DNA from: Beijerinckiaceae bacterium
GTDB lineage: Bacteria > Pseudomonadota > Alphaproteobacteria > Rhizobiales > Beijerinckiaceae
Length of the DNA: 64,000 nucleotides
Direction of reading: 5' to 3'
Assembly (NCBI GenBank): GCA_947452005.1
Contig: CANGBC010000003.1
Location: forward strand, 124,001-188,000
Under the pieces are notes generated by a model, which was not told the origin of the DNA, searched no databases, and worked only from the letters and a program-made list of their open reading frames with translations. Below, one piece after another: positions 8,461 to 17,961 of the stretch. The position numbers were made by a program, and so were the translations under genes. Positions within the stretch are counted from its first letter, which is position 1; each line of letters opens with the position of its first letter.

Positions 8461-10652
8461 ATATTCATACCTCGCGCCGCAATTTTCTGAAGAGCACAGG
8501 CGCTCTCTTCATCGCCATTCCCTTTGCCTCCGAGCTGAAAGCCGAGGTCATCTCCGGCAAGACAGTCGATGCCGCACAAGTGGACGCCTATCTCGCGCTC
8601 CACGCTGATGGCACAGCGACGATCTATTCCGGCAAGGTTGATCTGGGCACTGGTCTGCGCGCGGCCTTCCCGCAGATTGCAGCCGAAGAACTGGGCCTGC
8701 CGATCAACAAGATCAAACTGATCGAAGGCGACACGCTGCTCACCCCCGATCAGGGCCCGACCTCGGGTTCCAACGGCATTCCCAAAGGCGGGATGCAATT
8801 GCGCCAGGCGGCGGCCACTGCGCGTCAGGCTTTGATCAAGCTTGCAGCCGAAAAACTGGGCAAGCCGGCCAATGAACTCGACGCCATTGATGGCGAAGTG
8901 CGCCCGAAAGCCGGTGGCGCTGGCATGTCTTTCGCCAGCCTCGTCACCGACAAGGGTTTCGAGCTGAAGCTCGATTCCAAAGCGCCAGTGCGTGATCCCA
9001 AAACGCATAAATATGTCGGCAAGCATGTGCCGCGCCCCGACATTCCGGCGAAAGCCACGGGCCGCTTTGTTTACATGCATGATCTGGACGTGCCCGGCAT
9101 GTTGCATGGCCGCACGATCCGCCCTGCCGTGATCGGTGCGGAACTTGTGTCGGTCGATGAAAGCTCAATTGCCTCCATTCCCGGCGCCAAAGTCGTGCGC
9201 ATGAAAAACTTCTTGGGCGTTGTCGCGCCGGATGAATGGGATGCCGTGCGCGCCGCCAAAATGCTGAAGGCTGAATGGAAGGGCGGCGGCTTGCCGACCG
9301 ATTCCGCCGGTCTTCGTGATTACGTCAAAGCGCAGAAGGTCAGCGAGACCGAAGCGCTCGACAAAGCGGGCGACTTTGCAGGTGCCTATGCAGCCGCGCC
9401 CAAAAAGCTCTCGGGCGAGTTTTATTGGCCAGCCCAAAGCCACGCCTCCATGGGGCCCTCTTGCGCCATTGCCGATGTGAAAGCCGATGAGGCCACCATC
9501 TGGTGCTCGTCGCAAGGCACGCATCGCTATGCCAAACATTTTGCCACCATGCTCGGCCTGCCCGCCAATAAACTGCGCATGCATTATCTGGATGGCGCTG
9601 GCTGCTATGGCATGAATGGCCATGAAGATGCTGCCGCAGATGCTGCCTTCATGTCGAAAGCTGTTGGAAAGCCGGTGCGCGTGCAATGGTCGCGTGAAGA
9701 TGAACATGCGCTTGACCCGAAGGGTCCGGCACAGGTCATCACGCAAGAAGCGGCTTTGTCGGCCGATGGCAAGATCGTGGCTTGGCACACGACCATGCGG
9801 TGCCCAAAGCCAACCGCCAATCTGCCAACCATTCCCCTGCTCGCACCTGTGGAAGCAGATGCAAAACAGGCGAAAGGCATTGCCACCGGCTCACTCTCGT
9901 CGGGCGGCAAGCCGCCTTATGATGTGCCCAATCTGCTCGTCGAAGTGCATTGGCTGGAAGATACACCCTTGCGCCCTTCGCATTTGCGCGCCCCCGGCAA
10001 GATCGGCAATTGCTTGGCGGTTGAAACTTTCATGGATGAGCTGGCACTGGCTGCTGGCAAAGATCCGGTTGAGTTTCGCCTCGCTTACCTCTCCGATCCG
10101 CGTGGTCGCGAAGCGGTGGAGCGTGTCGCCAAACTGTTCAACTGGGACAAGCGCGTCGAGCCGCGCCGCAATGGCAAGGGTCGCGGCATTGGCTTTACGC
10201 AATATAAAGGCGACGAAACCTATGTCGCGATTGCGATGGAAGTGGATGTCTCAGCCGATGGCCACATCAAAGTGACACGTGTCGCCGCCACCCATGATTG
10301 CGGACAGATCATCTCGCCAGATGGCGTGCGCTCGCAAGTCGAGGGCTGCATCTTGCAGACCATCGGCCGCACGCTCTTTGAAGAGGTGAAGTTCGACCGC
10401 AACCATGTAACGAGCCGCGACTGGGCGAGCTATCCGATCCTCACCTTCCCGGATGTGCCGGAAATGAAGATTGAATTGATCGACCGCCCGAACGAGCCAC
10501 CGCGTGGTGCGGGTGAAGCAGCGACTGCGCCTGTGGCCGCAGCACTTGCCAATGCGGTGTTCGATGCCACCGGCATTCGCCTGCGCACCGTGCCGTTCAC
10601 CGCTGCACGCGTGAAATCGGCTATGGCCGATACAGGCGTGAAGTTCGGGTGA
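8457..10652 (+). CDS. Molybdopterin-binding large subunit of a Tat-exported aldehyde/isoquinoline oxidoreductase-type enzyme
   Basis: This is the 731-residue catalytic subunit of a xanthine-dehydrogenase-family enzyme. The N-terminus carries a twin-arginine signal, SRRNFLKSTGALFIAIPFAS, so the folded enzyme should be exported, probably carrying its small subunit with it. Family blocks include ATGRFVYMHDLDVPGMLHG, WPAQSHASMGPSCAIADV, LRAPGKIGNCLAVETFMDEL and the catalytic-Glu region PRGAGEAATAPVAAALANA near the C-terminus. The layout (small subunit plus about 730-residue large subunit, no FAD subunit) is that of IorAB-like oxidoreductases. The substrate is unknown; aldehydes or N-heterocycles are typical for the group. 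It is followed by an orphan binding-protein gene. Confidence 0.92.
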   Translation: MNIHTSRRNFLKSTGALFIAIPFASELKAEVISGKTVDAAQVDAYLALHADGTATIYSGKVDLGTGLRAAFPQIAAEELGLPINKIKLIEGDTLLTPDQGPTSGSNGIPKGGMQLRQAAATARQALIKLAAEKLGKPANELDAIDGEVRPKAGGAGMSFASLVTDKGFELKLDSKAPVRDPKTHKYVGKHVPRPDIPAKATGRFVYMHDLDVPGMLHGRTIRPAVIGAELVSVDESSIASIPGAKVVRMKNFLGVVAPDEWDAVRAAKMLKAEWKGGGLPTDSAGLRDYVKAQKVSETEALDKAGDFAGAYAAAPKKLSGEFYWPAQSHASMGPSCAIADVKADEATIWCSSQGTHRYAKHFATMLGLPANKLRMHYLDGAGCYGMNGHEDAAADAAFMSKAVGKPVRVQWSREDEHALDPKGPAQVITQEAALSADGKIVAWHTTMRCPKPTANLPTIPLLAPVEADAKQAKGIATGSLSSGGKPPYDVPNLLVEVHWLEDTPLRPSHLRAPGKIGNCLAVETFMDELALAAGKDPVEFRLAYLSDPRGREAVERVAKLFNWDKRVEPRRNGKGRGIGFTQYKGDETYVAIAMEVDVSADGHIKVTRVAATHDCGQIISPDGVRSQVEGCILQTIGRTLFEEVKFDRNHVTSRDWASYPILTFPDVPEMKIELIDRPNEPPRGAGEAATAPVAAALANAVFDATGIRLRTVPFTAARVKSAMADTGVKFG

Positions 10653-10664
10653 TGAGAGCCACTC

Positions 10665-10784
10665 CCCTCTCCCGCTTTGCGGGAGAGGGTGTCATGCGCA
10701 GCATGACGGGTGAGGGTGAGTGCAGCTGAACCGCCCTCATCCGTCCGCCTCCGGCGGCCACCTTCTCCCGCCAGCGGGAGAAGG
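10665..10784. repeat. Composite intergenic palindrome cluster
   Basis: Four inverted repeats are packed between two genes. CCCTCTCCCGC/GCGGGAGAGGG pairs across a TTT loop, GTCATGC/GCATGAC follows, then CCGCC/GGCGG, and CCTTCTCCCGC/GCGGGAGAAGG closes the element. The outer two share the core CTCCCGC, so the whole could also fold end to end. It resembles mobile intergenic mosaics of rhizobia. It may act as an RNA structure limiting read-through. Confidence 0.75.
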
Positions 10785-10811
10785 AGACGCTCACACAATT
10801 CGGAAAACAAA

Positions 10812-11795
10812 ATGAAGATCATCCGCACCGCCGCCACACTTGCGGCCCTCTTCGCCGCCCCCGCCTTTGCGCAAACCAAAATCACCGTCGTCACCTTTGC
10901 AGGTGCGACCAACCTCCCCGTGTGGATTGCGATGGACAAGGGCCATTTCGCCAAGCAGGGGCTGGACGTCACCCATGAAGTCACGCGCGGCTCGACAGCT
11001 GCGATTGAGGGCATGATGAGTGGCAAATATCAATTTGCCTCGACCGCCTTCGACAATACGATTGCCAATATTGAGGGCCAAGGCGACGTGTCCATTGCGG
11101 GCTTTGATCTCATCGGCATTGCCGGTGTTCATTCCGGCATGAACAAGATTGTCGTCACACCCGAGATTAAAAACTTTGCTGACCTCAAAGGCAAAGTCGT
11201 GGCGAGTGATGCTTTGACCAGCGGCTATGGACTTGTGTTGGTGCGCATTCTGGAAATGAATGGATTGAAGCGCGAGCGTGATTTTTCAGCGCTGGCTGTG
11301 GGCTCGGGCCCCAATCGCCTGAAAGCCATGCTGGAAGGCAAGGCGCAAGCTGCTGCCCTCTCCTCGCCCGATGACATCGAAGCCAAAAAAGCGGGCATGC
11401 GCGTGCTCGCAGATGCGACCGAGATTATCGGCGCCTATCAGGGCTCGGCCTTTGTGGTGCGCCGCGCTTATGTCAAGGACCATGAAAAAGAGGTCGTCGC
11501 CTTTCTGCGCGCCATGATTATTGCAAGCGATGAAGTGTTTGCCGACAAGGCTGGCGCCATTGCCACGATGCGCGCGCGCATCAAGGGATTGTCAGCTGAA
11601 GATGCTGAAGTCATCTACACTGACATGACGGCCGGCAAAGGCGGGCTGAACCGCCGCGCTGCCATGAATATGGAGGGCGTGAAGACGCTGATCGCGCTGC
11701 GCAATGAATTGAGCGGCGCCAAGAAGATCGATTCTCCGCCCACCAAATATGTCGATCTCAGCTTTTATGAGAAGGCGCTGGCAGGTCTTAAATAA
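10812..11795 (+). CDS. NMT1/THI5-type ABC substrate-binding protein without transporter genes
   Basis: This is a 327-residue periplasmic binding protein of the SsuA/NMT1 type. I use the ATG at 10812 because the residues encoded upstream in the track ORF come from the palindromic repeat. A signal peptide (MKIIRTAATLAALFAAPAFAQ) precedes TKITVVTFAGATNLPVWIAM, and DKGHFAKQGLDVT is the classic start of the fold. Later NFADLKGKVVASDALTSG matches the second-domain entry. Such proteins carry sulfonates, pyrimidines, nitrate or aromatic compounds to an ABC permease, but no permease or ATPase is adjacent. Its placement after the molybdenum hydroxylase hints at a shared substrate; this is inference. 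Confidence 0.85.
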   Translation: MKIIRTAATLAALFAAPAFAQTKITVVTFAGATNLPVWIAMDKGHFAKQGLDVTHEVTRGSTAAIEGMMSGKYQFASTAFDNTIANIEGQGDVSIAGFDLIGIAGVHSGMNKIVVTPEIKNFADLKGKVVASDALTSGYGLVLVRILEMNGLKRERDFSALAVGSGPNRLKAMLEGKAQAAALSSPDDIEAKKAGMRVLADATEIIGAYQGSAFVVRRAYVKDHEKEVVAFLRAMIIASDEVFADKAGAIATMRARIKGLSAEDAEVIYTDMTAGKGGLNRRAAMNMEGVKTLIALRNELSGAKKIDSPPTKYVDLSFYEKALAGLK

Positions 11796-11814
11796 GAGGC
11801 AACAACGCCAGCCT

Positions 11815-11896
11815 CGTCATTGCGAGGAGCGAAGCGACGCGGCAATCCAGAGCCTCACGTGAGGCCACTGGATTGCTTCGCTGCGCTCGCAATGAC
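11815..11896. repeat. Dispersed palindromic intergenic repeat, copy 2
   Basis: This is the same element as at 5170, starting CGTCATTGCGAGGAGCGAAG and ending CTGCGCTCGCAATGACG. The centre reads GCAATCCAG then CTGGATTGC. It lies between convergent genes. A truncated extra end, CCGTCATTGCGA, follows at about 11921. Confidence 0.9.
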
Positions 11897-11943
11897 GGCG
11901 GAGAGGCTGTCCTCTGCATTCCGTCATTGCGAAAAGGCTCGTC

Positions 11944-13002
11944 TTATCGGCTGTACTTCAGCGACTTCATGTCGATGACGAAGCGATATTTCACATCGCT
12001 CTTCAACATGCGCTCATAGGCTTCGTTGATCTTCTGCATCGGGATCGTCTCAATATGCGAGGCAATGCCGTGTTTGGCGCAGAAGTCGAGCATGTCCTGC
12101 GTTTCTTCAATGCCACCAATCAAGGAGCCTACCAGCTGGCGGCGCTTCAAGATCAGATTGAAGACACCGGGTGCGGGATGGGGCGAGGCTGGCGCGCCGA
12201 CGAGGCACATCACACCATCGCGCTTCAGGGCGTTCAGATAGGGGTCCAGATCATGCGGAGCAGCTACCGTATTGATGATGAAATCAAAGGTCGCAAATTC
12301 CTTCGCCATGGCCTCGGCATCTTTGGAGATGACTACGCGTTCTGCGCCAAGCTTTTTGGCATCTTCCAGCTTGCCGGGCGAGGTGGTGAACAAAGTCACA
12401 TGCGCACCCATGGCTTTCGCAATCTGGATAGCCATATGCCCCAGACCACCCAAACCCACCACGCCAACATTCTGCCCAGGCGACACGCGCCAACGGCGCA
12501 TCGGCGAATAGGTGGTAATGCCCGCACACAACAGCGGTGCTGCAGCTGCCAGATCAAGACCGGCCGGAATTTTCAGCACAAAGGATTCATCAACAACGAT
12601 GCGGTCTGAATAGCCGCCATAGGTGTTTTCCGAACCACCAAAGAGACTGCCATTATAGGTGCCGGTGAAACCGCTTTCGCAATATTGCTCCAGACCCTCT
12701 TTGCAGGATGCGCAATGGCGGCAGGAATCGACCATGCAGCCCACGCCGACCAGATCATCCGCTTTGAACTTGCTGACGCTTGAGCCCACGCGGCTGACGC
12801 GCCCGACGATCTCATGTCCAGGCACGCTGGGATAAAGCGTATTGCCCCATTCACCGCGCGCCGTGTGCAGATCCGAATGGCACACGCCGCAGAACAGAAT
12901 GTCGATGTCGACGTCCTTTTCACCGGGCTCGCGACGCTCGAAGGAAAATGACGCCAAAGGGGTGCTGGCGTCAGTGGCAGCAAAGCCGAAAGCCTTGGTC
13001 AT
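11944..13002 (-). CDS. Zinc-dependent NAD(P) alcohol dehydrogenase (cinnamyl-alcohol-dehydrogenase-like)
   Basis: This is a 352-residue medium-chain dehydrogenase. Catalytic zinc ligands are in CGVCHSDLHTARGEWG and GHEIVGRV, and the structural zinc site is CRHCASCKEGLEQYC. The Rossmann block GLGGLGHMAIQIAKAMG binds NAD(P). The overall pattern (YPSVPGHEIVG, CAGITTYSPMRRW) matches the YahK/CAD subgroup, which reduces aldehydes with NADPH. The start at 13002 follows GGAGAC on the minus strand; the longer track start adds an unlikely hydrophobic extension. It stands alone: the gene downstream is convergent and the gene upstream is separated by a repeat remnant. Confidence 0.9.
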   Translation of the reverse strand: MTKAFGFAATDASTPLASFSFERREPGEKDVDIDILFCGVCHSDLHTARGEWGNTLYPSVPGHEIVGRVSRVGSSVSKFKADDLVGVGCMVDSCRHCASCKEGLEQYCESGFTGTYNGSLFGGSENTYGGYSDRIVVDESFVLKIPAGLDLAAAAPLLCAGITTYSPMRRWRVSPGQNVGVVGLGGLGHMAIQIAKAMGAHVTLFTTSPGKLEDAKKLGAERVVISKDAEAMAKEFATFDFIINTVAAPHDLDPYLNALKRDGVMCLVGAPASPHPAPGVFNLILKRRQLVGSLIGGIEETQDMLDFCAKHGIASHIETIPMQKINEAYERMLKSDVKYRFVIDMKSLKYSR

Positions 13003-13082
13003 GATTGTCTCCGGGAAAAGAATGGTACGTCTGTATGTGACGCAAAAGGAGAAAAGAACAAGGGGTGGTGCCAAAATGCAAA

Positions 13083-13108
13083 AATCCAGAGGCCGAGGCC
13101 TCTGGATT
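13083..13108. repeat. Remnant of the dispersed palindromic repeat
   Basis: AATCCAGAGGCC and GGCCTCTGGATT form a perfect 12-base inverted repeat with a two-base loop, followed by GCTTTGCTT. This equals the inner arms of the dispersed element and lacks the GTCATTGCGAG end, so it looks like a decayed copy. Confidence 0.65.
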
Positions 13109-13135
13109 GCTTTGCTTGTGCTGGATCAACGATGC

Positions 13136-14407
13136 TTATTCAGCGGCTGCCACAGCCACACCAGCGGGGAGCGATGCATTTCCGGCAATATGACGGGCGC
13201 GCATCTTCTTCAGGACGAACAGGGCCAGCAGGCCTGTTGCGACATCCATAGCCACTGCGATGAGGAAAACCGGAACCCAACTGCCAGCTGAATCATGGAT
13301 TGCAGCAGCCACCGGCCCACCCAGCACGGAACCAATGCCCTGCGACATGTAGAGGAAGCCGTAATTGGTCGTCGCTTTCTTGGTGCCAAATGTATCGGTC
13401 AGCGTGGAGGGGAAGAGCGAGAAAATCTCACCCCAACCAAAGAAGACCAGACCCGAGAGCAACACGAAGGCCAGTGCATTGTCGCGAAACAGCAGCAGAA
13501 GCAGAATGGCCACAGCCTCGAGCAAGAAGGCAATGCCCATCGTGTTTTCGCGACCGATGCGATCTGAGACCCAGCCGAAGAAGGGGCGCGTGAATCCGTT
13601 GAGCATGCGATCCACTGTCAGCGCCAGCGGCAAAGCGGCCATGCCGTAAAGGACAACATCAGCCACACCAAATTCGCGCGCGAAATTGGCGAAGTTTGAG
13701 GTCACCATCAGGCCGCCAGTCGACATCATGGTCATCATGCCAAACATTAGCCAGAAGACAGGCGTCTTCAGCATGTCTTTTGGGTCGGTATCCTTGCCCG
13801 TCGCAATCGTCTCAACAGGCGGAGGCAGAACATCGCTGGTGGTGGGTGAGCGCAGACCAAGTGCAGCTGCGACACCAATAAAGCCAAGGATCATGCCGAA
13901 GACCATCAGCGTCGACGAATAGCCAGATGCCTTGATCATCGTGTCGATCGGGAAAGTCGTGAGCAAAGCGCCCATGCCATAGCCTGCCGCCACCATGCCA
14001 ATGGCAAAGCCGCGCTTGTCAGGGAACCAGCGTGCCATCAGACCGATGATGCCAATATAAACAATGCCTGTGCCGACGCCGCACAATCCGCCGTAGGTGA
14101 GATAAAGCATGGTGAGGCTGGTGGCTTGCGCCGATGCAATCCAGCCCAAGCCCGACATGGCAGCGCCCGCCGCCACAAGTGTTCGGGGCCCGAACTTTTC
14201 AACGAGCCAGCCTTGCGCAGGCGAGAGCCACGTTTGCAAAACGATCAGCAGAGAAAATGTAATCTGCAGAGCAGGAAGCGAAGCACCTGTCGCGCCCTGG
14301 AACGGTTTGACGAAAAGGGTCCAGACATATTGCGGGCTTGAGATCGACATCATAACGATCAGACCAAGCACCAATTGTATCCATCGCGTCTTCGAAACAG
14401 CAGACAT
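13136..14407 (-). CDS. MFS transporter, OFA (oxalate/formate antiporter) family
   Basis: This 423-residue carrier has about twelve membrane helices. The N-terminus WIQLVLGLIVMMSISSPQYV followed by WTLFVKPFQ is characteristic of OxlT-like OFA proteins, and KFGPRTLVAAGAAMSGLGW and FPDKRGFAIGMVAAGYGMGA are the loop and helix blocks expected. OFA members exchange oxalate, formate or other small carboxylates. The start at 14407 is preferred because GGAGA lies seven bases upstream. Neighbouring genes are an alcohol dehydrogenase and gamma-glutamyltransferase, neither of which fixes the substrate. Confidence 0.88.
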   Translation of the reverse strand: MSAVSKTRWIQLVLGLIVMMSISSPQYVWTLFVKPFQGATGASLPALQITFSLLIVLQTWLSPAQGWLVEKFGPRTLVAAGAAMSGLGWIASAQATSLTMLYLTYGGLCGVGTGIVYIGIIGLMARWFPDKRGFAIGMVAAGYGMGALLTTFPIDTMIKASGYSSTLMVFGMILGFIGVAAALGLRSPTTSDVLPPPVETIATGKDTDPKDMLKTPVFWLMFGMMTMMSTGGLMVTSNFANFAREFGVADVVLYGMAALPLALTVDRMLNGFTRPFFGWVSDRIGRENTMGIAFLLEAVAILLLLLFRDNALAFVLLSGLVFFGWGEIFSLFPSTLTDTFGTKKATTNYGFLYMSQGIGSVLGGPVAAAIHDSAGSWVPVFLIAVAMDVATGLLALFVLKKMRARHIAGNASLPAGVAVAAAE

Positions 14408-14562
14408 GCTATTCTCCATTACCAAATGATGGCAAAGAAAAAGCAAGCGATGTGCCAAAGTCACTTTCGAGAGAGGCGACGGATTTATTGCAAGAGTGTA
14501 CCCCTCAATTGCACGTTTTCAATGCAATGCGCGCAAATCTAGGGCTTTGTGCTGAAATGAAA

Positions 14563-14585
14563 AAAGCGCTGTGATCCAGCGCTTT
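14563..14585 (-). terminator. Terminator of the gamma-glutamyltransferase gene
   Basis: AAAGCGCTG and CAGCGCTTT form a perfect nine-base stem with a five-base loop. Read on the minus strand it is followed by a T tract (TTTTTT), about 20 bases after the ggt stop. Confidence 0.88.
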
Positions 14586-14606
14586 CTTTTCATCGTAGGG
14601 CCGCGC

Positions 14607-16196
14607 TCAAAAGCCGAGAGCTGCGCCATCGCTGCGTGGATCTGTCGCACCTTCAAACATACCGCTGCTATGGCGAACAATCGCGCCGGCATGGCCCATT
14701 GTGCTGGTGAATTCTGGAAGCACTTCGACATTGTGGCCCACCTCGCGCAGACGCGCGATGAGATCTGGTGAAAAGCGACTCTCCACTTTCAGCGTGACGC
14801 TCTCTTCGCCCCAGGTTTTTCCAAGCAACCAGCGCGGTGCGGTGATGGAGGCCTGCAAGCCTTGGCCAAACATGCCATAGCGCGAAAAGACAGCGGATTG
14901 CGTTTGTGGCTGACCCTCGCCACCCATGGTGCCATAGACCATGCAGCGCCCGTCATCGAATTTGGCCATAGCAGGGTTCAGCGTATGGAAAGGCTTGCGC
15001 CCGGCACCAATCACGCGCGGGCCATTGCCTGAGAGCGCAAAGCTCGCACCGCGGTTTTGCCAGACGACCCCGGTCTGGGGCAGCACACAGCCCGAACCGA
15101 ATTCAAAAAAAATGCTCTGGATGAAAGACACAGCCAGACCATTGCCATCAATCGCACCGAGCCAAACTGTATCGCCAGCACTGGCAGGCTGCGGCCACGG
15201 CAATGCCTGCTTCATGTCAATGCGCTTTGCCAATTCATCAAGCTTTGCGCTCGTCAGATAGGCAGCGGTATCTTCGCTCATCGAACCGGGATCACCCACG
15301 ACACGATCGCGCACGAGAAAGGCTTGCTTGGTGGATTCGACCAAGCCGTGCAGATGATCAAAGCCTTCTGCCGCTTGCACGCCGAGGCGATCAAACAAAG
15401 CGAGGATCATCAGCGAAGCGAGGCCCTGTGTGGGCGGTGGGAAATTGAACAATTTTGCGCCGCGCACCGGCACGCTGAGTGCTTCGCGCCGCTGAGCACA
15501 ATGGGCGGCTAGATCGGCCGCAGCCACCGGCGAACCAATGGCCGCCAGATCTGCGGCAAGATCGGCGGCGATAGAGCCTGTATAAAAATCCTGCGTGCCC
15601 TTGTCAGCCAAGCGGCGCAGCGTGCGCCCCAGCGCTGGCAATTTCATCACCGCGCCTTCGGCCGGCGGCGCTCCATGGGCCAGAAAATGCTCGGCAAAGC
15701 CTGGCACATCTTTCAATTCAGGTAATTTCGATGTGGTGAGCTCGTTCTGGCTGGCCGTGACAGGAAAGCCATTTTCGGCAGACCAAGCCGCATCTTCGAT
15801 CAGACGCGCGAGTGGCAGCTTGCCGCCCATTTCCGCAGACAAGCGCAAGACCTCACCCCAGCCAGACACGGTGCCAGCCACCGTATTGGCAGCGAGTGGT
15901 CCGCGTTGGGGAATCGCACTCAGTCCGCGGGAGGCATAAAACGCAGGCGAGGCTGCGGCGGCCGCGCCACCACACGCATCAACGGCAAGTGGATCTGCGC
16001 CATCTTTCGAGATGAGCCAGAAACCATCGCCACCGATCGCCGTCATATGCGGATAAACAACTGCCAAGGACGCTGCCATGGCGACAGTCGCCTCAATGGC
16101 ATTGCCGCCCTCACGCAAGACGCGCAGGCCTGCTTCGCTGGCCAGATGATTGGGAGATGTGACCATGCCGCGAAGGGCGCGGGGCGTATTGAGCAT
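14607..16196 (-). CDS. ggt: Gamma-glutamyltransferase family protein
   Basis: This is a 529-residue Ntn-hydrolase precursor that would self-cleave into large and small subunits. The family start GMVTSPNHLASEAGLRVLRE followed by GGNAIEATVAMAASLAVVYP is clear. The expected nucleophile threonine is in AGDTVWLGAIDGNGLAVSFI, where the new small-subunit N-terminus would form. GTMGGEGQPQTQ near the C-terminus is also conserved. No signal peptide is evident, so it may be cytoplasmic, unlike the periplasmic enteric enzyme; such forms often act on other gamma-glutamyl or acyl amides. It is followed by its own terminator. Confidence 0.9.
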   Translation of the reverse strand: MLNTPRALRGMVTSPNHLASEAGLRVLREGGNAIEATVAMAASLAVVYPHMTAIGGDGFWLISKDGADPLAVDACGGAAAAASPAFYASRGLSAIPQRGPLAANTVAGTVSGWGEVLRLSAEMGGKLPLARLIEDAAWSAENGFPVTASQNELTTSKLPELKDVPGFAEHFLAHGAPPAEGAVMKLPALGRTLRRLADKGTQDFYTGSIAADLAADLAAIGSPVAAADLAAHCAQRREALSVPVRGAKLFNFPPPTQGLASLMILALFDRLGVQAAEGFDHLHGLVESTKQAFLVRDRVVGDPGSMSEDTAAYLTSAKLDELAKRIDMKQALPWPQPASAGDTVWLGAIDGNGLAVSFIQSIFFEFGSGCVLPQTGVVWQNRGASFALSGNGPRVIGAGRKPFHTLNPAMAKFDDGRCMVYGTMGGEGQPQTQSAVFSRYGMFGQGLQASITAPRWLLGKTWGEESVTLKVESRFSPDLIARLREVGHNVEVLPEFTSTMGHAGAIVRHSSGMFEGATDPRSDGAALGF

Positions 16197-16259
16197 TGTT
16201 GTGATCCCTCGTGATATCGCGCGCTCTACGCAAATCGCGTGCCGCGCAGCCTCTCAACC

Positions 16260-16336
16260 ATTCGAGGAGCTGAACGACGCGGCAATCCAGAGGCCGCGCG
16301 TCGGGCTTCTGGATTGCTTCGCTTCGCTCGCAATGA
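16260..16336. repeat. Dispersed palindromic intergenic repeat, copy 3 (diverged)
   Basis: The right half (CTGGATTGCTTCGCTTCGCT then CGCAATGA) is intact. The left end is eroded to TTCGAGGAGCTGAACGACGC. The central arms GCAATCCAGA and TCTGGATTGC pair. It lies between ggt and ahpF, which are both on the minus strand. Confidence 0.82.
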
Positions 16337-16347
16337 TTGCAGGCGCG

Positions 16348-17925
16348 TTAGGCCGCGGCTTTGACCTCTGCCGGCAAGCGGATCAGATAATCAAAAGCTG
16401 ACAGACCTGCCTTTGCGCCCTCACCCAAAGCAATGATGATTTGCTTGTAGGGTGTGGTCGTTGCATCGCCGCCTGCAAATACGCCAGGAAGCGAGGTGGC
16501 GCCATGCGCATCCACTTCGATCTCGCCACGCGGAGACAGCGCCAACACGCCCTTGAGCCATTCCGTGTTGGGCACAAGACCGATCTGCACGAAGATCCCT
16601 TCGAGCTCGAGGGTCTTGGCCTCGCCCGTGCCGCGATCTGTATAGGCCAGCGCACTCACCTTGACGCCATCGCCCAGAACTTCCGTTGTCTGAGCATTGG
16701 TGACGATGGACACATTGGAAAGCGAGCGCAACTTGTTTTGCAACACGGCATCCGCGCGCAGCTTCGTGTCCCATTCGATCAAGGTGACATGGGCCACGAG
16801 ACCGGCCAGATCGATGGCTGCTTCCACACCGGAATTGCCGCCACCAATCACCGCCACGCGCTTGCCCTTGAACAAAGGCCCGTCGCAATGCGGGCAATAG
16901 GCAACGCCCTTGTTGCGATATTGCTCTTCACCCGGCACGTTCATCTGGCGCCAGCGTGCACCTGTGGAAAGGATGAGCGTCTTGGCCTTGAGCGAAGCGC
17001 CATTGGCGAGTTTGATCTCGTGATAGCCACCCGCAACAGAGGCCGGCACGAGGGCAGTTGCTGTTTGCAGGCCCATAATGTCGACTTCATATTCGCGCAC
17101 ATGTTGTTCGAGCTGGGCGGCGAGCTTCGGGCCTTCCGTGTGTTGCACGGAGATGAAGTTTTCAATGCCCATCGTATCGAGCACCTGACCGCCAAAGCGC
17201 TCAGCCACCAGACCCGTGCGAATGCCCTTGCGTGCCGTATAAACAGCTGCAGCCGCACCAGCCGGGCCACCGCCCACGATCAACACTTCGAAGGCTTCTT
17301 TGTGCTTGATGGCCTCAGCTGCACGATCCGCTGCACCCGTGTCGAGCTTGGCCAGAATCTGCTCAAGCGACATGCGGCCCTGCGCGAAGGGTTCGCCATT
17401 CAGATAGACTGACGGCACAGCCATGATCTGGCGATCATCGACTTCCTTCTGGTTGAGCGCGCCATCGATTGCGACGTGCTTGATGTTCGCATTCAGCGCG
17501 CCCATCAGGTTCAGCGCCTGCACAACGTCAGGGCAATTCTGGCACGACAGCGAGAAATAGGTTTCGAACACGAAGGTGCCCTGCAGATTGCGGATCTGCT
17601 CCAGCACAGCTTCGTCTTCCTTGGGCGGATGACCGCCGACCTGCAGCACGGCCAGAATGAGCGAGTTGAACTCATGGCCCATCGGGAGGCCAGCGAAGGC
17701 GACGCCAATGTCTGTGCCAGCGCGGTTGATCGCGAAGGAGGGCTTGCGTGCATCTGTGCCATCGAGGCGCAGAGAAATTTTGTCGGATAGCGGCGCGATG
17801 TCTTCGAGCAGCTCCTTCATCTCCTGCGACTTGGCGCTGTCGTCGAGCGAGGCGACCAGTTCAAGCGGCATTTGAATGCGCTCAAAATAGCTCTGCAACT
17901 GGCCCTTCAGATTGGCGTCTAGCAT
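16348..17925 (-). CDS. ahpF: Alkyl hydroperoxide reductase subunit F
   Basis: This 525-residue flavoprotein recycles AhpC with NADH. The N-terminal double-thioredoxin domain carries its CxxC at about residues 128-131 ([10 protein letters not shown]). The FAD domain starts at [20 protein letters not shown], the second active-site CxxC is in [12 protein letters not shown], and the NAD-binding site is [39 protein letters not shown] closes the FAD site. All redox cysteines are present and the length is normal. It lies downstream of ahpC on the same strand, separated by a strong stem-loop. Confidence 0.97.
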   Translation of the reverse strand: MLDANLKGQLQSYFERIQMPLELVASLDDSAKSQEMKELLEDIAPLSDKISLRLDGTDARKPSFAINRAGTDIGVAFAGLPMGHEFNSLILAVLQVGGHPPKEDEAVLEQIRNLQGTFVFETYFSLSCQNCPDVVQALNLMGALNANIKHVAIDGALNQKEVDDRQIMAVPSVYLNGEPFAQGRMSLEQILAKLDTGAADRAAEAIKHKEAFEVLIVGGGPAGAAAAVYTARKGIRTGLVAERFGGQVLDTMGIENFISVQHTEGPKLAAQLEQHVREYEVDIMGLQTATALVPASVAGGYHEIKLANGASLKAKTLILSTGARWRQMNVPGEEQYRNKGVAYCPHCDGPLFKGKRVAVIGGGNSGVEAAIDLAGLVAHVTLIEWDTKLRADAVLQNKLRSLSNVSIVTNAQTTEVLGDGVKVSALAYTDRGTGEAKTLELEGIFVQIGLVPNTEWLKGVLALSPRGEIEVDAHGATSLPGVFAGGDATTTPYKQIIIALGEGAKAGLSAFDYLIRLPAEVKAAA

Positions 17926-17961
17926 GGGAGGCTCCGAAAGTTCACGAGAGATCCTGGGGGA

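Noticed and set aside
16441-17412. Plus-strand ORF of 323 codons inside ahpF
   Set aside because: It is antisense to a well-supported ahpF with intact motifs, shows no family features and has no ribosome site. High-GC shadow ORF.
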